Of a stretch of 33,469 nt of DNA, positions 1 to 8,541 are shown one piece after another; the stretch's first letter is position 1, and the number at the start of each line of letters is the position of its first letter. Origin of the DNA: an uncultured Bacteroidia bacterium (GTDB taxonomy: Bacteria > Bacteroidota > Bacteroidia > Bacteroidales > Prolixibacteraceae). The stretch is from NCBI GenBank assembly GCA_903905505.1, contig CAIVGL010000099.1:1-33469 (forward strand), read 5' to 3'. Under the pieces are notes generated by a model, which had not been told where the DNA came from, ran no database searches, and saw only the letters and a program-made list of their open reading frames with translations. The position numbers were made by a program, and so were the translations under genes.

Positions 1-549
1 ATCCATACCATCTATGCAGATGGGATTCCAATCTGCACAATTCTAAAAAGAGCGACCAAGCTCGACTATTCTGGGTCTGAATTGTTAAAAAAAAGAAATT
101 TTGTCGAATCGGCTAAAATATTTGCAGATGCACTTAAAATAAATGTACAAGATGAATTAATCTTTTATAATTTTGCCACTGCTTTAGCTGGTCAAGGTAA
201 GATTGATAGCGCAAAAATAGCGCTTCAATCGGCCCTCGCAATCAATCCTAGATACGAACCAACGTTGATGTACCTTGGTAATATTGCGGTAGAACAAAAT
301 AAACCAGAAGAGGCAGAGCGTTATTATAAAGCTTTATTAGGATATAACCCTAAATATTCGGAGGCCTATGTAAGCCTTGCAAATATTAGAATGACGACCA
401 ATCTGGCTGAAGCGAGAAGTTTATTGAAAGATTGTTTAATTCTGGATCCAAGGTATATACCAGCCGTTAGAGCATTAGCTGAAACCTATCGGAAGACAAA
501 TCCAGAAGTGGCAAAGAAATATGATGAGTTAGCAAATTCTTATAAATAA
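1..549 (+). CDS. TPR-repeat protein, C-terminal part (cut by left edge)
   Basis: The reading frame is open from base 1 to the TAA at 547-549, so this is the C-terminal end of a longer protein. A TTG at 82 could be read as a start, but the upstream codons continue sensible protein (a stretch reading HTIYADGIPICTILKR), so I do not believe it. From about the 28th visible residue the chain is built of TPR-type helical hairpins, with typical 'A..NP.Y..A' spacing such as INPRYEPTLMYLGNIAVEQN and YNPKYSEAYVSLANIR. TPR units are protein-protein interaction scaffolds. What the missing N-terminal part does cannot be seen; a multi-span membrane glycosyltransferase-like head is one possibility I cannot test. 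The small protein that follows starts 15 bases later and may be cotranscribed. Confidence 0.75.
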   Translation: MHTIYADGIPICTILKRATKLDYSGSELLKKRNFVESAKIFADALKINVQDELIFYNFATALAGQGKIDSAKIALQSALAINPRYEPTLMYLGNIAVEQNKPEEAERYYKALLGYNPKYSEAYVSLANIRMTTNLAEARSLLKDCLILDPRYIPAVRALAETYRKTNPEVAKKYDELANSYK

Positions 550-564
550 ATTAATAATTAGAGT

Positions 565-816
565 ATGAAAAAGTCAATCTTAATGTTTACAATGACAGGA
601 GTTTTATTCCTGGGTAGTTTAGGTCTTGCACTTGCACAGCCAGCTACAAAAAAAGACTCTGTTAATGCAGATAAAGCAGCAAAACCTGTTTTCTACAATG
701 CAGCAGCTGAAGAAGAAAAACCAAAATCTGATGGTGGTTCAAATCTCCCTTTAATTGGTGGAGCAGTCGTTGTTCTTGGAGCTGCGATTTATATCCTGAC
801 TAAGAAAAAGAAATAA
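565..816 (+). CDS. small secreted membrane-anchored protein, function unknown
   Basis: An 83-residue protein starting 15 bases after the TPR gene. Residues 1-24 form a signal peptide (two Lys, a hydrophobic core, then ALA before Gln25), so cleavage would leave an N-terminal Gln. The middle (25-60) is polar, rich in Lys, Ala and Glu, and probably disordered. The end is LPLIGG (61-66), a short hydrophobic span and a run of four Lys. That layout resembles C-terminal sorting tails (motif, membrane span, basic end) or simply a C-terminal membrane anchor. I do not recognise a family. The gene ends just before a strong terminator. That it is real is supported by its start position, signal peptide and terminator. 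Confidence 0.65.
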   Translation: MKKSILMFTMTGVLFLGSLGLALAQPATKKDSVNADKAAKPVFYNAAAEEEKPKSDGGSNLPLIGGAVVVLGAAIYILTKKKK

Positions 817-830
817 TTACCTGAATAACC

Positions 831-877
831 TACAAAAAAAAGAAGCGACTGCAAATCAGTCGCTTCTTTTTTTTGTA
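831..877. terminator. bidirectional Rho-independent terminator
   Basis: Bases 831-850 pair perfectly with 858-877: a 20-bp stem around a 7-base loop (851-857). The core is AGAAGCGACT/AGTCGCTTCT, flanked by seven A on the left and seven T on the right, so the structure has a U tract in either direction. It lies between convergent genes (the small secreted protein on + and the HAD enzyme on -) and can end both transcripts. Confidence 0.93.
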
Positions 878-904
878 AACAGCTTTTGTATCAAAACTAC
901 TGTT

Positions 905-1582
905 TCAAAATTTCAACCCCAGCATATCTTTATGTACTTGATCCGCACCAGAATCCCATAATACCTGATCATCAAGAATTCCAGTATTCACCGCAATTGT
1001 AAAAATACCAGCTCCTTTTGCCGACTGAATACCAAGAGGTGCATTTTCAATAACAACAACTTCATGACTAGCAAGCCCCGACCTCTTAAGCGCCATAAGA
1101 TAGGGCTCAGGGTGAGGCTTTCCATGCTGAACATCCTGACCGGTTATAATCCTTGATTTATCAACATAACCCTCAAAATCCTGTAGTAGAGCATTCAGAA
1201 ACTTATCCTGGGAAGAGCCCGTAACCACCCAAATGGATATCGACTTTTCAGAAAGATCCTTCATTAAAGATACCACCCCATCAAAAGCTACGGCATCCGG
1301 AAAGTCAGCTATGATCTCCGTCTTTTTAGCATAAATCTTCAGAACCTCGTGTTCCGTGGCATCCCTCTTTTTATCTTGCTGAAAAACTAGGTTAATCGTT
1401 GACTGTGCCGTTCGCCCCTCATTGCGATAAACCATTTCAGGAGAAAAATCAAAGCCAAAAAAATGAAATGCTTGGCTCCACGCATTCGCATGAGCACCCA
1501 TTGAATCATAAAGTACTCCATCCATATCAAAAAATACCCCTTTAATAGGATTCGGCAAAACAGGCAAACGATTGGCAATCAT
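905..1582 (-). CDS. HAD-superfamily phosphatase/phosphoglucomutase-like protein
   Basis: A 225-residue HAD hydrolase with a helical cap between motifs I and II, in the beta-phosphoglucomutase/PGP-like group. Motif I is FDMDGVLYDS with nucleophile Asp19 and acid/base Asp21. Motif II is the Thr/Ser of VVTGSS. Motif III is the Lys of HGKPHPEPY. Motif IV reads VVIENAPLG, with Glu-Asn where many relatives have Glu-Asp; that variant occurs in the family. Likely substrates are sugar phosphates, but sequence alone does not separate mutase from phosphatase. It is monocistronic, transcribed away from metH across a 192-base divergent spacer, and ended by the shared terminator at 831-877. Confidence 0.85.
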   Translation of the reverse strand: MIANRLPVLPNPIKGVFFDMDGVLYDSMGAHANAWSQAFHFFGFDFSPEMVYRNEGRTAQSTINLVFQQDKKRDATEHEVLKIYAKKTEIIADFPDAVAFDGVVSLMKDLSEKSISIWVVTGSSQDKFLNALLQDFEGYVDKSRIITGQDVQHGKPHPEPYLMALKRSGLASHEVVVIENAPLGIQSAKGAGIFTIAVNTGILDDQVLWDSGADQVHKDMLGLKF

Positions 1583-1685
1583 AATTTTATAAGTTAAATG
1601 CGGCTATTGAAATATACAAACTGTAAATATTAACTTTAGACTCTAATAATAAACTTGCGAAGTTCTCAAAAAAAATCACAATTCC

Positions 1686-1758
1686 AGATCAAAAAGTTGA
1701 TCTCGGTTGTTATTTAAGAAATAGTCTTAACTCCTATTTCAAATAGAGAACAAGGAGG
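1686..1758 (+). promoter_or_regulatory. metH leader with small hairpins (possible attenuator)
   Basis: The 192-base spacer ahead of metH holds short inverted repeats: AGATCAA (1686-1692) with TTGATCT (1697-1703), and GAAATAG (1718-1724) with CTATTTC (1734-1740). The second arm can instead pair with AAATAG at 1741-1746, so two exclusive folds are possible. A GGAGG at 1754-1758 lies 16 bases from the ATG, too far for a normal Shine-Dalgarno. I do not see a known cobalamin or SAM riboswitch. A weak -7-like TAACTTTA is at 1631-1638. Confidence 0.25.
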
Positions 1759-1774
1759 ATTACACCAAAATAGA

Positions 1775-4700
1775 ATGACCAAGAAAAGCAACATAAGAGA
1801 AATATTAAAACATCGTATCCTAGTTCTAGATGGAGCCATGGGGACTATGATTCAGCGAGTAAAATTAACAGAGGAGGACTTCCGTGGAGAAAAATTTAAA
1901 AATTGGACATCTTCACTGAAAGGAGACAACGACTTACTATCGATCACCAAGCCAGCCGTTATCCAAGAAATTCACGAACTATTTCTTGAAGCTGGCGCTG
2001 ATATACTCTCTACAAATACCTTTAATGCGACTCGAATCTCGCAAGCCGATTATGGACTAGAAGATCATGTTTATGAACTCAACAAGCAATCGGCACAACT
2101 TGCAAAAGCAGCCGCGAATCGATATTCAACAGCTGAAAAGCCCCGCTTTGTAGCCGGAGCCATAGGTCCGACCAATAAAACCTGCTCGATGTCACCCGAT
2201 GTCAACGACGCCGGTTTTAGGGCCGTAACTTTTAATGAAATGAAATCGTCGTATGTCGAACAAGTCGAAGGACTATTAGATGGAGGCGTCGACCTATTAC
2301 TTGTCGAAACAATCTTCGATACGCTAAATGCTAAAGCAGCCATGATGGCGATTGAAGAGACACTAGAGCAACGAAATATCGTTCTCGATGTTATGATTTC
2401 TGGAACGATTACAGATGCTAGCGGACGAACCTTATCTGGACAAACAGTCGAAGCATTTCTGAACTCCGTTTCTCATATTAACTTGCTTACAATTGGTCTA
2501 AACTGTTCGTTAGGAGCCAAGGATATGCGCCCTTATCTCGAAGAACTTGGTCGTAAAGCCCCATTTTTTATCAGCGCACATCCAAATGCCGGACTTCCAA
2601 ATCAATTTGGAGAATACGATGAGACACCCAAAATGATGGGTGCTTTTGTGCAAGACTTCTTCGATCAAAAAATGGTCAATATTATCGGGGGATGCTGTGG
2701 CACAACACCGGAGCACATTAAAGAGCTAGCACAGATGGCAAGTGTAGCAACTCCTCATCAGCCATTTGTGCCCATAATTGCAACTCGATTAAGTGGATTA
2801 GAGCCACTAACGGTTGATAAAAGTTCAAACTTTATCAATATTGGCGAGCGATGCAATGTGTCAGGATCGATAAAATTTGCCCGTCTTATTCGTGATGAAA
2901 AATATGAAGAGGCTTTGGCTATCGCCAGAGAAATGGTCGAAGGAGGCGCCCAAGTAATCGATGTTAACATGGACGATGCCATGCTAGATGCCGAGAAAGA
3001 GATGGTGAAATTTCTTCATCTGGTAATGTCGGAACCAGACATTGCACGATTGCCAGTTATGGTTGACTCTTCAAAATGGACCGTTATCGAGGCTGGACTT
3101 CAATGCCTTCAAGGAAAAGCCATCGTTAACTCCATTAGTCTTAAAGAGGGAGAAGAAATTTTCAAAGCATGCGCCAATAAAATAAAAAAATATGGTGCCG
3201 CGGCTGTAATTATGGCTTTCGACGAGCAAGGACAAGCCGCAACATTTGAGGAGCGTATCCGAATCTGTGAACGTGCATACCGAATTCTAGTCGACGAAGT
3301 AGGCTTTCCAGCCCAAGATATTATATTTGATCCCAATGTTTTAACAGTTGGAACCGGCATAGAAGAGCATAACAACTACGCTCTTGACTTTATAAAAGCC
3401 ACTAAATGGATCAAAGAAAATCTTCCATACGCCAAAGTAAGTGGCGGAATTTCGAATGTCTCCTTCTCCTTTAGAGGAAACAATACCATTCGGGAAGCCT
3501 TTCATTCGGTCTTCCTTTACCATGCCATTGGAGCGGGACTGGATATGGGTATCGTCAATCCAGGGATGCTTCAGATCTACGATGAAATACCCAAAGATTT
3601 ATTAGAATATGTTGAAGATGTTATCCTCAACCGACGACCTGATTCTACAGAACGACTACTTGCATTTTCAGAAAACCTTGAAGCAAGAGGAAAAAAAGAA
3701 GAGAAGACGGAAGAGTGGAGACTTCTAGAGGTTAAAGAACGTATTCAGCATGCCTTAGTAAAAGGGATTACAGACTATATCGAAGAGGATATTACCGAAT
3801 TACTCCCCGAATACAATAGCGCAATTCGAGTTATTGAAGAGCCTCTAATGGATGGAATGAACCGGGTGGGTGATCTATTCGGAAGCGGAAAGATGTTTCT
3901 TCCTCAGGTAATTAAGTCGGCACGTGTCATGAAAAAGGCAGTTGCGTTCCTACAGCCATTTATCGAACAAGATAAGCTAGATCTGAAACAGGCACCTACG
4001 ATCAGAAAGAAGATTCTCCTTGCCACCGTAAAAGGGGATGTACACGATATTGGAAAGAACATCGTCGGCGTAGTGTTAGCCTGTAATAATTACGAAGTTC
4101 TTGACCTAGGCGTGATGGTTCCAGCAGATAAAATTTTAGATCGAGCCATTGAAGAGAACGTCGATATCATTGGATTAAGCGGACTGATTACTCCATCCTT
4201 GGAAGAGATGGCTCATGTTGCAAAAGAGATGCAGCGAAGGGCCTTTACAATACCCCTAATGATTGGAGGCGCAACAACATCTAAAATTCATACTGCGGTT
4301 AAGATAGAGCCAGAGTACAGCAATACCGTTGTATATGTGAAAGATGCATCACGAGCGGTGCAGGTCGTCTCAAGTCTGCTCGTCAGAGATCCCGAATTTA
4401 TTCAATCCATTCAAAATGAATATATCGAACTGCGGGCGATGCATAGCGCAAAAAAACCCAAAGAATACCTCTCTCTAGCAAATGCAAGAAGTAATGCCTT
4501 TAATCCAAATTGGGACTCTTCAATGGTCTATAAGCCACTAAAGATTGGCATTCAAACGTTCGATGACTACCCACTTGAAGAGCTAAGACAACATATCGAT
4601 TGGACCTTCTTCTTTATTGCCTGGGAATTTAGAGGTAAGTTTCCTGCCATCTTTGATGACCCTAAACAAGGGGCTGAGGTTAAAAAGCTTTACGATGAGG

Positions 4701-5443
4701 CCAATCTGTTTTTAGATGAGATCATCGCAAAGAAAATGATTACGGCTAAAGGAATTGTTGGACTATGGCCTGCAAACAGCGTTGGGGACGATATAGAGCT
4801 TTATACCGATGAAAAAAGAGACACCCTTCAAGGGACCTTTCATCACCTTAGACAGCAACAGAAACGAGGCGAAAACCTCCCGAATTACTGCTTGAGTGAT
4901 TTTGTAGCCCCTAAAAGCACAGGAATAGCAGATTACTGCGGTGGGTTTGCTGTAACGGCAGGAATAGGAATTGCTGAATGGATTGAGAAATTCAAACAGG
5001 ATGGGGATGATTATCATGCCATCCTATTAGAGTCATTAGCTGATCGACTGGCTGAAGCTTTTGCAGAACGAATTCACGAACGAGTACGCAAAGAGTTCTG
5101 GGGGTATGCCCCGGATGAAAACCTAACGGCCATGGATTTGATTAATTGCAAATATCAAGGAATAAGACCCGCAGCTGGATATCCTGCATGCCCTGAACAC
5201 TCTGAGAAAAAAGTATTATTCGATCTCTTAGGCGCAACAGAAAAAGTGGATATCCATCTTACTGAGCACTTCTCCATGTACCCAACAGCATCGGTCTGCG
5301 GACAATACTTTGCCCATAAAAATGCGGTGTACTTTGGATTAGAGCGAATTGAAAAGGATCAGGTAGAAGATTTCGCTCGACGCAAAAATGTTGCCACAGA
5401 GTATATTGAGAAGTTTTTACCTTCTAATCTAAGCTATAAGTAA
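1775..5443 (+). CDS. metH: cobalamin-dependent methionine synthase
   Basis: Transfers a methyl group from 5-methyl-tetrahydrofolate through cobalamin to homocysteine, giving methionine and tetrahydrofolate. At 1222 residues it matches the E. coli enzyme (1227) and all modules are present. The homocysteine domain (about 1-325) has zinc ligands Cys244 in GLNCS and Cys307-Cys308 in GGCCGTT. The pterin domain is at about 340-620. The cap and cobalamin domain (about 640-890) has DVHDIG with the cobalt-binding His757. The C-terminal activation domain has the AdoMet motif [12 protein letters not shown] starting at Arg1131. The gene stands alone on the + strand and converges, with 6 bases between stops, on folK, so methyl acceptor/donor chemistry and folate synthesis lie together. 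It is intact with no missing catalytic residue. Confidence 0.98.
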   Translation: MTKKSNIREILKHRILVLDGAMGTMIQRVKLTEEDFRGEKFKNWTSSLKGDNDLLSITKPAVIQEIHELFLEAGADILSTNTFNATRISQADYGLEDHVYELNKQSAQLAKAAANRYSTAEKPRFVAGAIGPTNKTCSMSPDVNDAGFRAVTFNEMKSSYVEQVEGLLDGGVDLLLVETIFDTLNAKAAMMAIEETLEQRNIVLDVMISGTITDASGRTLSGQTVEAFLNSVSHINLLTIGLNCSLGAKDMRPYLEELGRKAPFFISAHPNAGLPNQFGEYDETPKMMGAFVQDFFDQKMVNIIGGCCGTTPEHIKELAQMASVATPHQPFVPIIATRLSGLEPLTVDKSSNFINIGERCNVSGSIKFARLIRDEKYEEALAIAREMVEGGAQVIDVNMDDAMLDAEKEMVKFLHLVMSEPDIARLPVMVDSSKWTVIEAGLQCLQGKAIVNSISLKEGEEIFKACANKIKKYGAAAVIMAFDEQGQAATFEERIRICERAYRILVDEVGFPAQDIIFDPNVLTVGTGIEEHNNYALDFIKATKWIKENLPYAKVSGGISNVSFSFRGNNTIREAFHSVFLYHAIGAGLDMGIVNPGMLQIYDEIPKDLLEYVEDVILNRRPDSTERLLAFSENLEARGKKEEKTEEWRLLEVKERIQHALVKGITDYIEEDITELLPEYNSAIRVIEEPLMDGMNRVGDLFGSGKMFLPQVIKSARVMKKAVAFLQPFIEQDKLDLKQAPTIRKKILLATVKGDVHDIGKNIVGVVLACNNYEVLDLGVMVPADKILDRAIEENVDIIGLSGLITPSLEEMAHVAKEMQRRAFTIPLMIGGATTSKIHTAVKIEPEYSNTVVYVKDASRAVQVVSSLLVRDPEFIQSIQNEYIELRAMHSAKKPKEYLSLANARSNAFNPNWDSSMVYKPLKIGIQTFDDYPLEELRQHIDWTFFFIAWEFRGKFPAIFDDPKQGAEVKKLYDEANLFLDEIIAKKMITAKGIVGLWPANSVGDDIELYTDEKRDTLQGTFHHLRQQQKRGENLPNYCLSDFVAPKSTGIADYCGGFAVTAGIGIAEWIEKFKQDGDDYHAILLESLADRLAEAFAERIHERVRKEFWGYAPDENLTAMDLINCKYQGIRPAAGYPACPEHSEKKVLFDLLGATEKVDIHLTEHFSMYPTASVCGQYFAHKNAVYFGLERIEKDQVEDFARRKNVATEYIEKFLPSNLSYK

Positions 5444-5449
5444 AGAGCG

Positions 5450-5821
5450 TTAAGAAACTTCATCAACTAGTTGTTTCAAAAAGTCGCGGGTAAAATAATC
5501 TGGGTCTATAACATTTCCATCCCATTTCACGATGTCCAGATCAATTGTTCGTGGACCAAACTTCGGAGCAGTGCGATCACGCTTTAGTCTATCCTCAATC
5601 GTTTTAAGAAACGTTTGAAACTCAGAATGACTTAAAGTTGTATTGACTTTTAAGGCCCCATTCAAAAAATCTGGTTGATCAACGATTCCTATTGGAGCTG
5701 TTTTTACCCAATTAGAAATCTGTAAAACTTCATGCTCTAAACGAATTATATCTATTGCGGCTGCAAAATTCTGCTGCGCATTGATGTTCGATCCTAAGCC
5801 AATGATGCATTCATGCTTCAT
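5450..5821 (-). CDS. folK: 2-amino-4-hydroxy-6-hydroxymethyldihydropteridine pyrophosphokinase (HPPK)
   Basis: Transfers pyrophosphate from ATP to hydroxymethyl-dihydropterin in folate synthesis. GLGSN (8-12) opens the protein. FGPRTIDLDIV places the two magnesium-binding aspartates at Asp94 and Asp96, as in E. coli Asp95 and Asp97. The ribbon FLNGALKVNT is also typical. At 123 residues it is shorter than the usual 155-170. The tail reads DPDYFTRDFLKQLVDEV where longer homologues have the HPR..eR.FvL.PL.EI segment, so the His of that segment is absent and one Arg is kept. The ATG overlaps the folB stop by four bases (5818-5821), indicating translational coupling. Confidence 0.92.
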   Translation of the reverse strand: MKHECIIGLGSNINAQQNFAAAIDIIRLEHEVLQISNWVKTAPIGIVDQPDFLNGALKVNTTLSHSEFQTFLKTIEDRLKRDRTAPKFGPRTIDLDIVKWDGNVIDPDYFTRDFLKQLVDEVS

Positions 5822-6171
5822 TTTCGATACCCCTCTAATTCAATTGAAACAGATTCTGAAAATCGCAGAGCACCAGGCTTGTCAACCTCCACTTTGGAGC
5901 GAATGACACGTTGATCCTCCAGTATTAATTCTAAAATCTCATGCGTTAATCGCTCCAGAAGATTATACTTGCTTTCTGATACTAAGGAAATAATCTGTTT
6001 AGTTATCGTCTTGTAATTATAAATTCCATCCTCTTGATCAGAAATGATTGCGGCTGAAATATCAACCTCAATCTCAACATTGACAACGACATCTTGCAGG
6101 TTAATCCTCTCTTCGGGATTAAAACCAATAATAGTTGGGATTAATAAATCTTTGATTCGAATAATAGCCAT
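5818..6171 (-). CDS. folB: dihydroneopterin aldolase
   Basis: Cleaves dihydroneopterin to hydroxymethyl-dihydropterin and glycolaldehyde, the step just before FolK. Length (117) is normal. Family marks are IGFNPEER near the N terminus (with the conserved Glu), the tyrosine in GIYNYKTI, the LLERLTHEI helix and the catalytic-lysine strand VDKPGALRF near residue 100. It lies between the pteridine-reductase-like gene (38 bases upstream) and folK (4-base overlap), an operon order that supports the assignment. Confidence 0.93.
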   Translation of the reverse strand: MAIIRIKDLLIPTIIGFNPEERINLQDVVVNVEIEVDISAAIISDQEDGIYNYKTITKQIISLVSESKYNLLERLTHEILELILEDQRVIRSKVEVDKPGALRFSESVSIELEGYRK

Positions 6172-6209
6172 ATTTTTCTTTTCGATTAAGAATTAAAACT
6201 AAATGATAT

Positions 6210-6929
6210 CTAAATTAAATGCTCTCCTCCATCACAGAAGATCACTTGCCCTGTTAAATCTTGATTATCTAAAATAAAATCTAAACTCTTAAGTATTGCC
6301 AAAAGACCTGAGGGAGTTTTCATTGGAGTTTTTAGAGCTAGTTGATCAAGATAAGCGTCGTCTTTATCCTCAGGTGGCAAAACTGCTCCAGGTGAAATTC
6401 CATTCACCCGAATTGCTGGGGCTAACTCGAAAGCTGCCATTTTTGTTAACTCGAATAATGCTTTTTTTGATAAGCTATAAGCTAGGTAATCACTTTTATT
6501 TTTTGTGATCCGAGTATCCAATAAGTTAACGATTAATCCCTGTTTCGTGCTATTTGCAAAATCTCGCATCAAGATAAATGGAGCGATATAATTGACCATA
6601 GTATGGTGCAAGATTAAATCATTACTACTGTTCTTCAGTAAAGAAGAATCAAAGATTGAAGCATTGTTTATCAACAAATCAATAGATCCCATTCGCTCAA
6701 CCACATTGGCAACAAGCTCGCTTGCCTTTTCTGCAGCGCCAAGATCTGCTTTAAATGAAGCAAAGCGCTGATTTGGATATATTGCCTTCAGCTCTAATTC
6801 AAGCTCTGAAATCGCCTCTTTTGAGCTATTATAATGAATGGCTAAATCCCATCCATTTTTAGCGAGATGAAGGGCTATGGCTCGGCCTATTCGTTTAGCT
6901 CCGCCCGTAATCAACGCAACTTTATTCAT
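6210..6929 (-). CDS. short-chain dehydrogenase, pteridine reductase (PTR1/FolM)-like
   Basis: A 239-residue NADPH-type SDR. The cofactor loop is TGGAKRIGR (8-16), with Lys-Arg after the glycines as in PTR1 and FolM. NNAS is at 88-91, and the catalytic pair is Tyr151 and Lys155 (YSLSK). The position normally held by the catalytic Ser is Asp138 (NLLDTR), which is the hallmark of PTR1/FolM reductases. The C-terminal GQVIFCDGG is standard for SDRs. Context with folB and folK supports reduction of dihydropterins or dihydrofolate, for example dihydromonapterin to the tetrahydro form. It is probably the first gene of the folate operon. A generic fatty-acid or sugar SDR is the alternative, but the Asp and the neighbours speak against it. 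Confidence 0.8.
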   Translation of the reverse strand: MNKVALITGGAKRIGRAIALHLAKNGWDLAIHYNSSKEAISELELELKAIYPNQRFASFKADLGAAEKASELVANVVERMGSIDLLINNASIFDSSLLKNSSNDLILHHTMVNYIAPFILMRDFANSTKQGLIVNLLDTRITKNKSDYLAYSLSKKALFELTKMAAFELAPAIRVNGISPGAVLPPEDKDDAYLDQLALKTPMKTPSGLLAILKSLDFILDNQDLTGQVIFCDGGEHLI

Positions 6930-6973
6930 AAAGCATCTTTTTGTTAAATTTAAAGTAATCTATGAAGGATTAC

Positions 6974-7000
6974 AAAAAAAGGATGCTCGAAAGAACATCC
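6974..7000 (-). terminator. Rho-independent terminator of the yceI-like gene
   Basis: Read on the minus strand, GGATGTTC pairs with GAGCATCC (one G-T pair) around a TTTC loop at 6981-7000, followed by seven T (6980-6974). It lies 27 bases after the stop of the yceI-like gene and before the pteridine reductase gene, so it separates the two minus-strand units. Confidence 0.85.
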
Positions 7001-7027
7001 CTTTAATGATTAAAAAAATTGCAATCC

Positions 7028-7624
7028 TTAAATTTTCTTCGCTACGATGCTAAATGTAAGGGTAAAATTATCCTCAATAGCTTTGTCCGCAATTCCCTGA
7101 AAGAAGCTAGCTGAACCATACTTGATTCCGTAAAGCGTACGATTAACCGTAATCACACCTGAGGCACTTATTTGAGGACCGTCTTTAGTGACTTTTGCAG
7201 TAAAGGCAACTGGCTGAGTAATCCCTTTAATTGTAAGATCAGCAATAATTTTATAGTCATCACCAGAAATTGGAGCCACTGTTTTAATAGTCATGGTAGA
7301 TTCAGGAAATTTAGCAATCCCGAAGAAATCATCTGAACTTAGATGGCCAATCAATTTCTTGTTGTAACCAGCATCGGTAAGATCTTCACAAATGATTGTT
7401 TTCATGTCAATAACAAATGATCCAGCTGAGATCATCCCTTTTTTGGCGGTAATAGATCCACTAGCAAATGAGATCGTTCCGTTGTGCTTTCCAGTAACTT
7501 TTTTGGCTTCCCATTTAACTTTACTTGCACCCTTGTCTACAGCAAAATCGCCCGCATAAGCTGAGCTAACTAAACCCACAAGAATAATAAATGCAAATAG
7601 AGAGACTTTGATTTGAGCGATCAT
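7028..7624 (-). CDS. YceI-family secreted lipid-binding-like protein
   Basis: YceI proteins are periplasmic lipocalin-like beta barrels that bind isoprenoid-type lipids. The frame extends up to 7672, but Met at 7624 starts a clean signal peptide (hydrophobic core, then SSAYA before GDF), so I prefer it; the mature part is about 174 residues. Family marks are FAVDKGASKVKWEAKKVTGKHNGTISF at the N terminus (given here in outline), LIGHLSSDDFF in the middle, ADLTIKGITQPV, and TVNRTLYGIKYGSA near the end. It is monocistronic, divergent from the Crp/Fnr gene over a 132-180 base spacer that holds a minus-strand -7 match (TAGTTTTG, 7729-7736) without a clear -33 element. The Crp-type neighbour is a candidate regulator by position only. 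Confidence 0.88.
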   Translation of the reverse strand: MIAQIKVSLFAFIILVGLVSSAYAGDFAVDKGASKVKWEAKKVTGKHNGTISFASGSITAKKGMISAGSFVIDMKTIICEDLTDAGYNKKLIGHLSSDDFFGIAKFPESTMTIKTVAPISGDDYKIIADLTIKGITQPVAFTAKVTKDGPQISASGVITVNRTLYGIKYGSASFFQGIADKAIEDNFTLTFSIVAKKI

Positions 7625-7804
7625 TGAATGACCATTGCCCGTTTTTTCTAATTGATCGATGTTATTTTTCATAGTTTGTACAAAATTTAGTTTAATATTT
7701 TAACATTGAATTATATAAAATTGTTTAACAAAACTAACTTAATTTCATTAAATTTTTTATCGTATCTTTAAAAGTACCATCTGGGGAGGTCAAAATCATC
7801 AATA

Positions 7805-8515
7805 ATGAAAAAATTAGATGAATCTTTAGACGAAATTACCCTTTCAAGTTTTCGATTCTTTAAATCTTTAAGTGAAAACGAACTTAATAGTTTAAACTAT
7901 GAGAAAACATGCTCCTCCGTTAAAAAAGGGACAATACTTTATAAGGAAGGAAGTAGGCTTACCGGATTTTATTGCATCATAAAAGGAATTATAAAAATCT
8001 ATAAAACCGGACATGATGATAAAGAGCAGATCATCCGCTTCGCCAAACAGGGCGATATAATAGCTTATCGCTCTTTGTTGAGCCAAGAATTGGCCAGCAC
8101 CTCCTCAAAAGTCATTGAAGATGCCATCGTGTGTCATGTTCCTTATAAAACACTATTAAACCTTATTGAGAAGAATCCCGCGTTTTCGATTACTTTGCTG
8201 CGAATTGTTTGTGCTGAACTGAAAGAAGCCAATAGTTATATTACAGATATCGCGCAAAAATCGGTTCGCGAAAGGTTAGCTGAAATATTATTGCTGCTAA
8301 AAGATAGCTTTGAGTTAGATTCAGAGAAAACCATTCAAATCTCTTTAACCAGGGAGGAGCTTGCAAATATGGTAGGTACAGCTACCGAATCTATAATTCG
8401 ATTACTTTCAGAATTTAATCAGAGCAAGCTCATCGAATTGAACGGGCGTAAAATAAAAATCATAAATCTACCCGGCTTAATAAAAATTGCAAATCTCACT
8501 CCCCATCTGAAATAA
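7805..8515 (+). CDS. Crp/Fnr-family transcriptional regulator
   Basis: A 236-residue regulator with an N-terminal cyclic-nucleotide-like sensor fold (about 15-130, including GTILYKEGS and GFYCIIKGIIKIYK), a dimer helix (130-165) and a C-terminal winged helix (LTREELANMVGTATESIIRL at 181-200). Cysteines at 36, 57, 110 and 136 do not form the spacing of the FNR iron-sulfur cluster, and the phosphate-binding cassette of true CRP is not evident, so the signal is unknown. Spacer bases carry a -7-like TATCTTTA at 7763-7770. A GGAGG at 7785-7789 is 15 bases from the ATG, too far to be a usual ribosome site. It may control the divergent yceI-like gene. Confidence 0.9.
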   Translation: MKKLDESLDEITLSSFRFFKSLSENELNSLNYEKTCSSVKKGTILYKEGSRLTGFYCIIKGIIKIYKTGHDDKEQIIRFAKQGDIIAYRSLLSQELASTSSKVIEDAIVCHVPYKTLLNLIEKNPAFSITLLRIVCAELKEANSYITDIAQKSVRERLAEILLLLKDSFELDSEKTIQISLTREELANMVGTATESIIRLLSEFNQSKLIELNGRKIKIINLPGLIKIANLTPHLK

Positions 8516-8541
8516 AAAATTAGCCTGATGCTTAGCCTATT

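Noticed and set aside
82-549. TPR gene starting at the TTG at 82
   Set aside because: The frame is open and protein-like back to base 1, so the gene is cut by the window edge rather than starting here.
1752-1758. AAGGAGG as the metH ribosome site
   Set aside because: It is 16 bases from the ATG, and starts in this phylum rarely use Shine-Dalgarno pairing; a similar distant GGAGG precedes the Crp/Fnr gene.
3921-3926. A second CACGTG core, inside metH
   Set aside because: Flanks read CGG and TCAT, not the GTTy/rAAC arms of parS; it is coding sequence.
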